Below are positions 56,357 through 64,000 of a stretch of DNA of 64,000 nt, in pieces. The notes below the pieces were generated by a model, which had not been told where the DNA came from, made no database searches, and saw nothing but the letters and a program-made list of their open reading frames with translations. Position numbers and translations under genes: made by a program. How positions within the stretch are numbered: the first letter of the stretch is position 1; every line of letters starts with the position of its first letter. The stretch is from Marinobacter antarcticus (lineage in GTDB: Bacteria > Pseudomonadota > Gammaproteobacteria > Pseudomonadales > Oleiphilaceae). The DNA is taken from positions 434,001 through 498,000 of the forward strand of contig NZ_FRAQ01000001.1 of assembly GCF_900142385.1 (NCBI RefSeq), given 5' to 3'.

Positions 56357-58471
56357 TTATTCGGGGATGCGCAACTCGTCACCAACCAGACTGATAAGAT
56401 CTTCCGGTGCAGGTTGTGCTGCTATCTCAGGCAGGTTGCTCTCGGCCAGCGGTGTGGCGAGATCTCCCCGTGGGACTGTCCGGACGACCTGGCTTGGCGG
56501 CAGCTCAGTGCCGTTAGTCAGACGCTCCCATACCAGGTCCAGAGCCTGGAAATAGTAGTGATGCAGCGGTACATACCAGGTACCAATGCCGTCAAACTGG
56601 TTCAGTATGTCCAGGTGATGAGCGTTGAGCACTTCGTAGTAACGAAGTTCGCTGCTTGCACCTTCCACCCGCTGGTTAAGCCCAAAATAAGGCCGGGATG
56701 TGTGGTTGATGGGAAGAATGGCATCAGCCCGGCCAGTTACAAACACCGCAGGCTTGCCGTGAAGATCGCCGGTAGCTCTGACTTCCTCGATACCCACGGT
56801 GATCGCGTCGTGAAGCTTTGCATCAGCAACAGACAACGAACCTCCTGTAATAACATTGCGACCCAGGGCCAGGCTGTGCAGGCACAACAAGGCATCGAGA
56901 CCATAATCCTTCTGAAGGCTGCTGGGGGACGCGCTGTCGGTCAGTCGAGTCGGTTGGCCGTCAGCAAGGTCGTAAACGATATTGACGTTCCCTGTAGGTG
57001 GAATACCGTTACTTACCGCGAACAAAGCCGCTTCTTCGGTCTGCGTCAGCTGCCTTACAACGCCGGCACCGTCCGTTGCAGCCATGCTGAGCCCGCACAC
57101 GCGATCTTCAACACCCGCGCGGCCATAAGCGTTGACATAGGTCATCGAAATACCCTGAGACACATTCGAGGCAAAGTGCACCGGTGCCAGCAGGTTCTGC
57201 TCAGGCTGGATGCCGAAGTCCTCGTTCAGAATACGCTGTGCTTCGGTGGCGTAGTCGTCAATGGTTGCGCTGGCTGCACCTGTGAGCAGTCCTTTGTTGG
57301 CCAGTGAGTTACAGATGTTATCGCGCACCGTCGATGAGTTGAGGAAGTTCAGTGGTGCGATATCGCGAATGGCGGGCGCCTGGTTGGCACACCCCTGGTA
57401 CACCGCCAGGGCTGTGGTGTATTCGAGCAGGCTTCTGCTGTGATGCTCAATGGCTGAGTTACTACCCTGCTTAATGGTGAAACTGGCATCGACAACCGGG
57501 TTCACATTGGGCTCAGAGACCGCAACACCATCGATCAGACCTTTCGTGTCCTGCTCTGCCGCGCGAACCGATGAGCCTCCACCGTTGGAAACACTGGAGG
57601 CAATAACCACCGTGTTTGCCGGCGTGATAGGGGCAACGTTGCTGTCACTGCCGAATTGCTCGTTGAGTGCCCAGAACCCGAACTCGACAGACTGCAGAAC
57701 ATGCTGCCCCCAGTCTGCTTCCGGATTGGTTTTTGAATGTGCGTGTTTCCAGGCAAAGCGGTCGGGCCAGGCTGCGCTAAACTCACTGCGCTCAGTGGCC
57801 GTCAGATCCGCGCGGAATTGCACGGGCTCGTCGGAGGTCGTAAGAGTGCCATCCATGCGCTGGGCCGTGTTGGTTTCCAGGTTGTGCGCGCCAGTGCCAC
57901 TGCCCTTGTCGGTATAGACTACGACGCAGCCCTTCTTCAGCCCCCACTCACCGGCGGTACCGATCGCGCCATAGATGCCCCGGGAGCCGGACGAAGGAGC
58001 GGTAATCATGCACGGACTCTGTGGATCAAAACTGTCAGGTATCTGGGCCATAACCGTAACGGGCACGTCGCTGCCCGGAACCGTCATGAAAGCAATATAC
58101 TCACGCCCTGGAATCAGCCCTTCGGTGCCATTGCCCACGCCGGGGCCAAAGAACTCGCCGTAACCACCACCAGAGGTGGTATCGACCAGTGCACGGTAGT
58201 TATTATAGATCGCACGCTGGCGCAACTCAGCGGAGGTCGGGTTGAGCGGCTCTAAAAAAATAGGTTCCGGGCCATTGCGCAAGCCGGTGGCGCCAAGACC
58301 CGCCGTCAGAAGGTCATCGGTAATTCCGTCATAGTCGGTGCGCTGTATATCGCCCTGGATGAACCCGGGCACCTGGTTTACCTCAGCAGGATTGTCGTTG
58401 TTGCTGTCATTGCAGGCACTCAGAGCAAAGCCTGTAGCGCCGATCAGCGTACAGATCATGATACGTTTCAT
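56357..58471 (-). CDS. D-(-)-3-hydroxybutyrate oligomer hydrolase, lipoprotein
   Basis: It hydrolyses 3-hydroxybutyrate oligomers, products of PHB depolymerisation, to the monomer. The 704-residue protein starts at ATG 58469-58471 (AAGGA six bases upstream). The signal [20 protein letters not shown] ends in a lipobox, so it is probably anchored in the envelope. The family block [17 protein letters not shown] holds the predicted nucleophile serine, with [41 protein letters not shown] and [13 protein letters not shown] (Asp/His region) matching the 3-HB-oligomer hydrolase family. Extracellular release followed by TRAP import fits the neighbouring operon. Confidence 0.92.
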   Translation of the reverse strand: MKRIMICTLIGATGFALSACNDSNNDNPAEVNQVPGFIQGDIQRTDYDGITDDLLTAGLGATGLRNGPEPIFLEPLNPTSAELRQRAIYNNYRALVDTTSGGGYGEFFGPGVGNGTEGLIPGREYIAFMTVPGSDVPVTVMAQIPDSFDPQSPCMITAPSSGSRGIYGAIGTAGEWGLKKGCVVVYTDKGSGTGAHNLETNTAQRMDGTLTTSDEPVQFRADLTATERSEFSAAWPDRFAWKHAHSKTNPEADWGQHVLQSVEFGFWALNEQFGSDSNVAPITPANTVVIASSVSNGGGSSVRAAEQDTKGLIDGVAVSEPNVNPVVDASFTIKQGSNSAIEHHSRSLLEYTTALAVYQGCANQAPAIRDIAPLNFLNSSTVRDNICNSLANKGLLTGAASATIDDYATEAQRILNEDFGIQPEQNLLAPVHFASNVSQGISMTYVNAYGRAGVEDRVCGLSMAATDGAGVVRQLTQTEEAALFAVSNGIPPTGNVNIVYDLADGQPTRLTDSASPSSLQKDYGLDALLCLHSLALGRNVITGGSLSVADAKLHDAITVGIEEVRATGDLHGKPAVFVTGRADAILPINHTSRPYFGLNQRVEGASSELRYYEVLNAHHLDILNQFDGIGTWYVPLHHYYFQALDLVWERLTNGTELPPSQVVRTVPRGDLATPLAESNLPEIAAQPAPEDLISLVGDELRIPE

Positions 58472-58532
58472 GGTCATTCCTTGTTTGTTGTTGTTAAGAA
58501 CGGGCCGGGACCAAGACCCGAAACCACACTCA

Positions 58533-58548
58533 TGCGCGTCCTGTGCCA
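58533..58548 (-). promoter_or_regulatory. Possible sigma54 promoter of the oligomer hydrolase gene
   Basis: Minus-strand TGGCACAGGACGCGCA has a perfect -24 block TGGCAC and GC at the -12 position with correct spacing, but lacks the TT before it. A possible activator site (58611-58628, CGTCTTGATTGTCGGACA) matches the composite of sites 1 and 2 at about 14 of 18 positions. Confidence 0.45.
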
Positions 58549-58699
58549 TAATTTTACACGTTTGTTTTTATTGATTATTTCCAGGATTTATTTTGGCGAG
58601 AAGGGATGTTCGTCTTGATTGTCGGACAGCCGATTAAAGCGACACAAATCCAGCCCTGTCCGCAAAACATAAATTCGCTTTGCGGAATGGCCAGGAAAT

Positions 58700-59062
58700 C
58701 TAACCTATGTGGATAAACGGCAGCAGGCTCAGACCAATCATTACCAGAATGGCAAAGCAGGCGGCCAGCGTGCGAACTGGCTTATGCCGGAACATCTGCC
58801 AGACTCCACCTGTTTCGCCGCTCAGGCGCCGCGCCTCATAGGTTGCACGCTGGCTTTCCAAGCGCTGGCGTTGGTAATCCTGCAACAGAGCTCGGGCTCT
58901 GTCAGCTTCGTCGGTATCGTGAACCCAGAAACCGCCCATGCTGATGCCCCACCGGCTTGGCGGGGTCTCATAGAAACGCACATCGTGGGCGCCAAACAGG
59001 GCCCGTATTTCCTCGGCTTCGTCATCCGGCACGTGGCGCAGATTCATCAGATGGTGGGGCAT
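58700..59062 (-). CDS. DUF6164 family protein
   Basis: A 120-residue protein: a soluble N-terminal part (LRHVPDDEAEEIRALFGAHDVRFYETPPSRWGISMGGFWVHDTDEADRARALLQDYQ), similar to signal-transducing DUF2007-like domains, and one C-terminal helix (TLAACFAILVMIGLSLLPFI). It matches the style of DUF6164 proteins of marine gammaproteobacteria; function unknown. It is divergent from the DUF2868 gene with 87 bases between. Confidence 0.75.
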   Translation of the reverse strand: MPHHLMNLRHVPDDEAEEIRALFGAHDVRFYETPPSRWGISMGGFWVHDTDEADRARALLQDYQRQRLESQRATYEARRLSGETGGVWQMFRHKPVRTLAACFAILVMIGLSLLPFIHIG

Positions 59063-59149
59063 GAAGGCTCGTTGTCTGGTATCGGACAGGGTAATGCCGA
59101 TATCCTAACACCAAAGACCCACATACCGAATTCACTACCGGAACCGTTC

Positions 59150-60562
59150 ATGACAGATCATTCCCTCCGCCTGCTGCTGGATTTTGATGCCTGCGCCCAG
59201 AGAGACCAGGGGCAGGCTCCGGCATTTCTGCACCGGCGGGACCGCAAGTTTGCGCTGACCTGCGAACAGCAGGGAGTCACACCCGGCCCGGACCGCTGGC
59301 TGGCCCACATAAACCATCTCAGCGGCCCCGGCGCAGGCTCATCCGCCGCAGAACAGACTCTGCGCTTCTGGCGCCGGATCAACAGCGGCTTCATGGCAAC
59401 AGGGGCCGCATTCGGCTTGCTGACCATGCTTGGCCTGCTGTTTTATGATGGCGGTCAGCGCATCAACGTTACCGTTATTCTGGCCTTTGTCGCCTTCCAG
59501 TTGCTGCTGGCACTGCTGACAACCATGCAGTCCCTGGCGGGCTGGCAGCCATGGCGCGGACTGCTCCGGCGCTTTCGGAACACTCCGGAATCTACTGTTT
59601 CTACGAGGCTTCAACCGGTTCTGATGGCGCAGGCCGCACAGCTTGGCGGGCTGTTTTTTGCGACTGCTGGCCTGGCGACCTTACTGGTCATGGTGGTGCT
59701 TCAAGACCTTGCCTTTGGCTGGAGCACCACACTCGATACCGACGCCAACAGTTATTACCGCATGACATCTGTGGTTGCCGCACCCTGGGCCTGGCTGTGG
59801 CCGGCCGCAGCGCCCGACTTTGCGCTCGTGGAGGCCACCCGGTTCTTTCGCGCCACCACCGGAGAAGGCAGCGTAAACCCGGCACGCTGGGGCCAGTGGT
59901 GGCCCTTCATCGCCATGCTCTGGATGACCTGGGCGCTATTGCCCCGGCTCGTTCTTTCCGTGCTGGCAGGTGTGCTTATCCGGCGGAAAGCCCGGCAACT
60001 GCTGGCCAGCCACCCCGCTTTGCGCACTTTGATGTACCGTATGGAAACGCCGGCTCTGGATACCGGCAACGAACATAACGATGCCTCAGACCTGCCCGAC
60101 ACCGAAACACACGTGAGCCTTCAGCCCTTGCCGGATGCCCGCATCGTGTTGTGCTGGGCCGGCGCTGGTGACCCAGAGCTGCCAGATGCGCTCAGTACCG
60201 GCAAGAGCCTGGTTGCCAGAGCCGGTGGAAGAATGACTCTGGAGGAAGACCGGCAGACGCTGGAGCAAGTAGCCTCACAACTGGCACGGAAGCCACGCTT
60301 GCCCGTTCTTCTGGTTACCCGCAGCTGGGAGCCGCCAACCGGCGAGCTGGACGATTTTCTGGCCAGCGCCAGGGAGCTCTGGCCCAAAGGCAGTCAGATC
60401 GTCCTGGTGCCACTGGCTACTCACGTTGAGCGCGAGCCGGATGTACACCAGGTTCAGCAATGGCTGCGATTTGCCGGGCGGGCAGGGCCGGAGTTCATAG
60501 CGGTCAGCCTTATTCCGGCCTACGGAATCGTTCCCGACATAGACGGGGGAGTTATCGAATGA
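59150..60562 (+). CDS. DUF2868 membrane protein
   Basis: A 470-residue protein from ATG at 59150, the point where similarity begins; the frame is open further upstream over the divergent gene. It has a short N-terminal soluble part, two membrane helices at about 85-130, two more around 165-190 and 250-285, and a C-terminal soluble domain (about 325-470) of Rossmann-like sequence (RIVLCWAGAGDPELPD, LPVLLVTRSWEPPTGELDDFLASAREL). DUF2868 genes are known to precede DUF3482 GTPase genes; here they overlap as ATGA. Function unknown. Confidence 0.85.
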   Translation: MTDHSLRLLLDFDACAQRDQGQAPAFLHRRDRKFALTCEQQGVTPGPDRWLAHINHLSGPGAGSSAAEQTLRFWRRINSGFMATGAAFGLLTMLGLLFYDGGQRINVTVILAFVAFQLLLALLTTMQSLAGWQPWRGLLRRFRNTPESTVSTRLQPVLMAQAAQLGGLFFATAGLATLLVMVVLQDLAFGWSTTLDTDANSYYRMTSVVAAPWAWLWPAAAPDFALVEATRFFRATTGEGSVNPARWGQWWPFIAMLWMTWALLPRLVLSVLAGVLIRRKARQLLASHPALRTLMYRMETPALDTGNEHNDASDLPDTETHVSLQPLPDARIVLCWAGAGDPELPDALSTGKSLVARAGGRMTLEEDRQTLEQVASQLARKPRLPVLLVTRSWEPPTGELDDFLASARELWPKGSQIVLVPLATHVEREPDVHQVQQWLRFAGRAGPEFIAVSLIPAYGIVPDIDGGVIE

Positions 60563-61989
60563 AGACCGCACCCATCTTTGCCGTCGTGGGGCATCCGAAC
60601 AAGGGCAAGTCCAGCATCGTGGCAACGCTGTCGCAGAACGATGCCATCGCCATCGCACTGGAGCCGGGCACCACGCGCACTCGGCAGTCATATCCCCTGA
60701 GCGTGGACGGTAAGGTTCTCTATACGCTGGTGGATACGCCCGGCTTCCAGCGACCCCGGCGGGTTCTCGAGTGGCTGGAGGCTCACAGTGTCTCGGCATC
60801 GGATCACAGCGAAACAGTGCGCGCGTTTGTGGTTCAGCATCAGGGCGACGGTCGTTTTACCGACGAGTGTGAACTGCTGGAACCTTTGATTGAGGGCGCA
60901 GGCATCATCTACGTGGTAGACGGCTCCGCACCCTACAGCGCCCAGCATGAGGCCGAGATGACCATTTTGCGCTGGACTGGGCAGCCCAGCCTTGCGCTGA
61001 TCAATAGCATCGGGCCCGACGATTACAGCGACACCTGGCAGGCTGCACTGGGCCAGTTTTTTCAGGTGGTGCGCAAGTTCGACGCTGTTCGCGCCCCGTT
61101 TGAACAACATCTCAGCCTTTTACGGGCCTTTGGTCAGCTTGAACCGGACTGGGAGCAGGCTTTGGGTGAGGCAACCCATCACCTGTCCGCCCAGCGCGAG
61201 CAGCGTCGACTTCAGGCCGCAGGCATCATTGCCAAAGCCTTGAAGGACATGATGTCGTTCCAGGAGAAGCGTACCCTGACTCTGGATCAGGTGGCGGGCA
61301 CCAGCGACAGCACCCTTGCGGACCAGCTCCGGCAACGCTGGTATCAACGCCAGCGCCAGCGGGAGCAGACTCTGCGGGTGGAAATCGAACACCTGTATCA
61401 GCATCAGACTATCCGCCGCCAGGAAGCAGAACTGGAATGGCACAGCGATCATGACCTGTTCTCGGAAGACAGCCGCAAACACTGGGCCGTCAGCAAGCAT
61501 TACCTCGCAACCGCAGGCTTCGGGGCGGGCGCGGTCAGCGGCGCCGGACTGGACGCCCTGACCCTGGGTTCCTCACTGGGTGCCGGGGCGTTGGTGGGCG
61601 GCCTGATAGGTGCGGCGGGAAGTTATTATTACGGGGGTCGGTTTACACTGCCGGTACTAAACATTGGCCTGCTCCGGGACGGCCTGAAAACAGCTACTTT
61701 CGGACCTGTGCAGGACAGCCAGTTCGGCTACGTGGTACTGGGACGAGCTGTGGACCACTGGTGGCACATAAGCCATCGCAACCACGCTGGCAGAGAGTTG
61801 CTTGACCTGGAACCGGCAGATCATCACTGGCTCGAACGCCTCGACAAAAAGAGCCGTCAGACCATTCAGAAAACCCTGGACAAATGCCGTAAACAGCAGC
61901 CTTTGGATGAAAACCAGCGGCATAGATTCCATGTTGCTATAGAACAGTGCATGGCAGTTTATGACGACTGGCGGTTGAACCGAACCTGA
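60559..61989 (+). CDS. Era/EngA-like GTPase with DUF3482 domain
   Basis: A 476-residue protein. G1 is GHPNKGKSSIVATL (about 11-24), the switch region holds EPGTTRTRQSYPL, and G3 is DTPGF. The G4 position has INSIGPDDY rather than NKxD, so base specificity is doubtful. The C-terminal DUF3482 region has a glycine-rich hydrophobic hairpin (TAGFGAGAVSGAGLDALTLGSSLGAGALVGGLIGAAGSYYYGG, about 316-358), which may insert in the membrane. The start overlaps the DUF2868 stop as ATGA. The pair probably forms a membrane GTPase complex of unknown role. Confidence 0.88.
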   Translation: MKTAPIFAVVGHPNKGKSSIVATLSQNDAIAIALEPGTTRTRQSYPLSVDGKVLYTLVDTPGFQRPRRVLEWLEAHSVSASDHSETVRAFVVQHQGDGRFTDECELLEPLIEGAGIIYVVDGSAPYSAQHEAEMTILRWTGQPSLALINSIGPDDYSDTWQAALGQFFQVVRKFDAVRAPFEQHLSLLRAFGQLEPDWEQALGEATHHLSAQREQRRLQAAGIIAKALKDMMSFQEKRTLTLDQVAGTSDSTLADQLRQRWYQRQRQREQTLRVEIEHLYQHQTIRRQEAELEWHSDHDLFSEDSRKHWAVSKHYLATAGFGAGAVSGAGLDALTLGSSLGAGALVGGLIGAAGSYYYGGRFTLPVLNIGLLRDGLKTATFGPVQDSQFGYVVLGRAVDHWWHISHRNHAGRELLDLEPADHHWLERLDKKSRQTIQKTLDKCRKQQPLDENQRHRFHVAIEQCMAVYDDWRLNRT

Positions 61990-62039
61990 AATGAGTGTTT
62001 ATATTGTACTGTTATTCCATCACAAAACGAGGAATGCTC

Positions 62040-62435
62040 ATGAAAATTGTACGAGTTAAGGACATCATCGGTACTGAACGTGAAGTGCATGGCCCAGGCT
62101 GGACCAGCCGTCGTATGCTGCTGAAAAAAGACGGCATGGGCTTCTCTTTTCACGAAACGATTATCCCTGCAGGGGCCGAACTGAACCTGTGGTACAAGCA
62201 TCATCTGGAAGCGGTTTACTGCGTAGCCGGCAACGGCACCATTACCGACAAAGCAACCGGTGAAACCCACGAGATCTCCGACGGCACGCTTTACGCCCTC
62301 GACAAGCATGATCAACACACCCTTCGCGGTGGTACGGAAGACATGCGCCTGATCTGCGCGTTCAACCCGCCCGTCACCGGACAGGAAGTGCACGACGAAG
62401 ACGGCGCCTACCTGCCGGATACCAGCGAAGACTGA
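62040..62435 (+). CDS. ectC: L-ectoine synthase
   Basis: EctC cyclises N-gamma-acetyldiaminobutyrate to ectoine. The 131-residue cupin protein starts at ATG 62040 (GAGGA seven bases upstream; two earlier ATGs are less well placed). Sequence [36 protein letters not shown], then [29 protein letters not shown] and [40 protein letters not shown] is full-length EctC with the metal-binding Glu/Tyr/His positions. It is 59 kb from ectA-ectB-ask, 50 bases after the GTPase stop. A TTGAAC/TATATT pair with a 19-base spacer (61975-62005) is a weak promoter candidate. Confidence 0.97.
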   Translation: MKIVRVKDIIGTEREVHGPGWTSRRMLLKKDGMGFSFHETIIPAGAELNLWYKHHLEAVYCVAGNGTITDKATGETHEISDGTLYALDKHDQHTLRGGTEDMRLICAFNPPVTGQEVHDEDGAYLPDTSED

Positions 62436-62441
62436 TCGTCC

Positions 62442-63632
62442 TTGTCTGCGATTGAAAATCCCGCGACATCCACATCGCCATCGACAGCAAGCCTGCTGCC
62501 GGTGGCGATGTTACTTTGGCTCGCCGGAGTCTATCTGCGCATCCCGATACTGGTTGCGCCGCCGCTGGCACCGTTTATCGCTGATGAACTGGCCCTTTCT
62601 CAAACCCTCACCGGCGCTCTGACGACACTGCCCATCCTGATGCTTGCCATAGGTGCCATGCCCGGCTCGCTGTCCATATCACGAATAGGCCCGCGCAATA
62701 CGCTCGCGCTCGCCATGGTCATCATGGTCATCGGCTCCGCCGGCCGTGGCCTGGCTCCGGGCACCTTTACACTCTTCTTAACCAGCGCCGTTATGGGCCT
62801 GGGCATTGCCATGATGCAGCCCGCCCTGCCGGCACTGCTACCACGCTGGCTGGAGCCCAAACACCTGGCCTTTGGCTCTGCCATTTACATGAACGGCATG
62901 CTGATGGGCGAGTTCATCGGCGCCGGCATCACCCTGCCGTTAATTATGCCTCTGCTGGAAAACAGCTGGCGCGCAACATTGTTGGTCTGGTCACTGCCCG
63001 CGCTGCTGGTCGCCGCAGCCCTGTTCCTGCCCAAACGCGACCTGGCCCGCCCCACCCGCAAAGTCGCCTGGCTACCGGACTGGCAAAACCCACTTACGCT
63101 TAAGCTCGGTTTGCTGCTTGGCGTCTCAGGCTCCATGTTTTTCGGCGTAAACGCCTATATGGGCGCTTTGCTCGAGCAAAGAGGCGAGTTCGAAAACCTC
63201 ACCGAAGCCCTGTTCTGGTACAACTTCGCCCAAGTGATCGCCTCATTGCTGATGCTGAAAATGGCCCGCCACTGGGTAGGCCGAAAAGCCCCACTGATCA
63301 TCATGCTGATATTCAGCCTGCTGGGAACACTAGGAATGTTGGTGTTTACGGGATGGTGGGCGATCGCCAGCGCGACGTTCATGAGCTGCACCGCCGGCGT
63401 ATTGCTGATTATGATGGTGGCACTACCACCACTTCTGGTGCCCGCCAGCGAAACCGGCCGGCTATCTGCCGGCAACTTCCTGATTGGCTACACCATGGCC
63501 TTTGCAGTGCCCATGCTAGGCGGCTTGCTATCAGACTGGACCGGCGACGTAAGACACGCCATAGCAGTAATCATTACCTACGGAATACTGATTTCTCCCC
63601 TGGCAATCAAGCTAAACCTGCAACGGCAGTAA
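62442..63632 (+). CDS. MFS permease, cyanate/nitroimidazole transporter (CynX/NimT) type
   Basis: A 396-residue membrane protein with 12 hydrophobic segments: VAMLLWLAGVYLRIPILVAPPLAPFIADELALSQTLTGALTTLPIL, followed by SLSISRIGPRNTLALAMVIMVIG, resembles the CynX/YeaN group. The start is TTG at 62442, six bases after the ectC stop; an ATG at about 62508 would remove half of the first helix. Tight spacing suggests cotranscription with ectC, but the family is not known to carry ectoine. Substrate unknown. Confidence 0.85.
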   Translation: MSAIENPATSTSPSTASLLPVAMLLWLAGVYLRIPILVAPPLAPFIADELALSQTLTGALTTLPILMLAIGAMPGSLSISRIGPRNTLALAMVIMVIGSAGRGLAPGTFTLFLTSAVMGLGIAMMQPALPALLPRWLEPKHLAFGSAIYMNGMLMGEFIGAGITLPLIMPLLENSWRATLLVWSLPALLVAAALFLPKRDLARPTRKVAWLPDWQNPLTLKLGLLLGVSGSMFFGVNAYMGALLEQRGEFENLTEALFWYNFAQVIASLLMLKMARHWVGRKAPLIIMLIFSLLGTLGMLVFTGWWAIASATFMSCTAGVLLIMMVALPPLLVPASETGRLSAGNFLIGYTMAFAVPMLGGLLSDWTGDVRHAIAVIITYGILISPLAIKLNLQRQ

Positions 63633-63654
63633 GCGCCCTGCACCAATGGCCAAA

Positions 63655-63747
63655 GGCTGCGGAGCGGGGTGTCTTTTCTGCCGGAAAAAAATGTCTGAGC
63701 AAAGCGAGTTATTTTTCCCAGAAGAAAAGACACCCCGCTCCACAGCC
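63655..63747. repeat. Long hairpin element B (same loop as element A)
   Basis: The arms at 63655-63679 and 63723-63747 pair over 25 positions with one mismatch. The inner 19 bases (63661-63679 with 63723-63741) are perfect. The 43-base loop differs from that of element A at only a few positions and keeps TGTCTGAGC-AAGCGAGTT between A and T runs. The arms are unrelated to those of A except for a GCGGG block. It lies between two convergent genes, as expected for a terminator. Confidence 0.85.
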
Positions 63748-63774
63748 CACTCCAATGAAGCAGGCCCTCCAGTT

Positions 63775-64000
63775 TTAGATGTAGTAGTCTTTTAACGGAG
63801 GAAATCCGTTAAATTCCACAGCACTGTAGGTAGTGGTATAGGCTCCGGTAGAAAGCCAGTACATGCGATCTCCAATAGCCAGGTTCAGTGGTAACGGGTA
63901 CTTGTGGTGCTCGTACATAATGTCCGCACTGTCACAGGTAGGCCCGGCAATCACACAGTCTTCGCCTTCGCCCTTCTTGTCCGTCCAGATGGGGAATTTG
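63775..64000 (-). CDS. Ornithine/lysine decarboxylase (type III PLP), C-terminal part
   Basis: The last 75 codons of a minus-strand gene whose 5' part is outside the window. CVIAGPTCDSADIMY contains the active-site cysteine of alanine-racemase-fold ornithine decarboxylases, which acts across the dimer interface. AIGDRMYWLSTGAYTTTYSAVEFNGF is the conserved C-terminal barrel segment. It makes putrescine or cadaverine. The choice between ornithine, lysine or dual specificity cannot be made from this part. Confidence 0.9.
   Translation of the reverse strand, partial: KFPIWTDKKGEGEDCVIAGPTCDSADIMYEHHKYPLPLNLAIGDRMYWLSTGAYTTTYSAVEFNGFPPLKDYYI

Overview
The window looks like chromosomal DNA from a halotolerant, aerobic marine gammaproteobacterium, most likely Marinobacter or a close relative. 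The evidence is ectoine genes, a monomeric NADP isocitrate dehydrogenase, an NDH-2, a 3-hydroxybutyrate utilisation operon, moderately high GC with well-formed Shine-Dalgarno sites, and protein styles typical of that genus. The genus is an inference from gene content. I see no transposase, integrase, phage gene, CRISPR array or rRNA. There is one tRNA, Gly(CCC), at 23602-23675.

Layout. 1-3342 holds ectA-ectB-ask on the minus strand; ectC is missing there and lies alone at 62040-62435. 3492-17441 is an accessory-looking redox/sulfur region built around an ECF sigma factor and a zinc-finger anti-sigma. It includes a radical SAM protein, a sodium:solute symporter, a metallophosphoesterase, a TVP38-flavoprotein fusion, a c-type cytochrome with 13 NPC repeats, a YeeE/YedE (TsuA-like) transporter, a periplasmic rhodanese, a DUF547 protein, a second TVP38 protein, a TetR regulator and a 50-residue exported peptide. 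Five of these transcription units carry the same promoter-like pair, TGTAAY-N17-GTCY, so I propose that they form one ECF regulon. 17599-37129 is mostly housekeeping and envelope genes: a permuted papain-fold peptidase, PEBP, LOG, NDH-2, a K+/H+ antiporter, two L,D-transpeptidases, an Lpp-like lipoprotein, slipin/NfeD, MarR, MFS, WYL, an extracellular nuclease and queE/queC.

37130-42701 holds a signalling island with a damaged 7TM hybrid histidine kinase: its 5' end is missing, an in-frame TAG interrupts it, and there appears to be an internal deletion. It also has a possible transcription attenuator ahead of a small gene. 42711-48114 holds a serine hydrolase, ybaK, an antiporter and icd. 48509-58471 is a coherent 3-hydroxybutyrate module. 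A lipoprotein 3-hydroxybutyrate-oligomer hydrolase would release monomers, a TRAP transporter would import them, 3-hydroxybutyrate dehydrogenase would oxidise them and acetoacetyl-CoA synthetase would activate them. A sigma54-dependent activator sits next to the operon, with matching -24/-12, IHF-like and palindromic upstream sites. 58700-63632 holds a DUF6164 protein, a DUF2868/GTPase pair, ectC and an MFS permease. The window ends in an ornithine/lysine decarboxylase gene.

Three long hairpins, at 5900, 48376 and 63655, share an unusual design. Two of them have nearly identical loops held by mutually unrelated but self-complementary arms.
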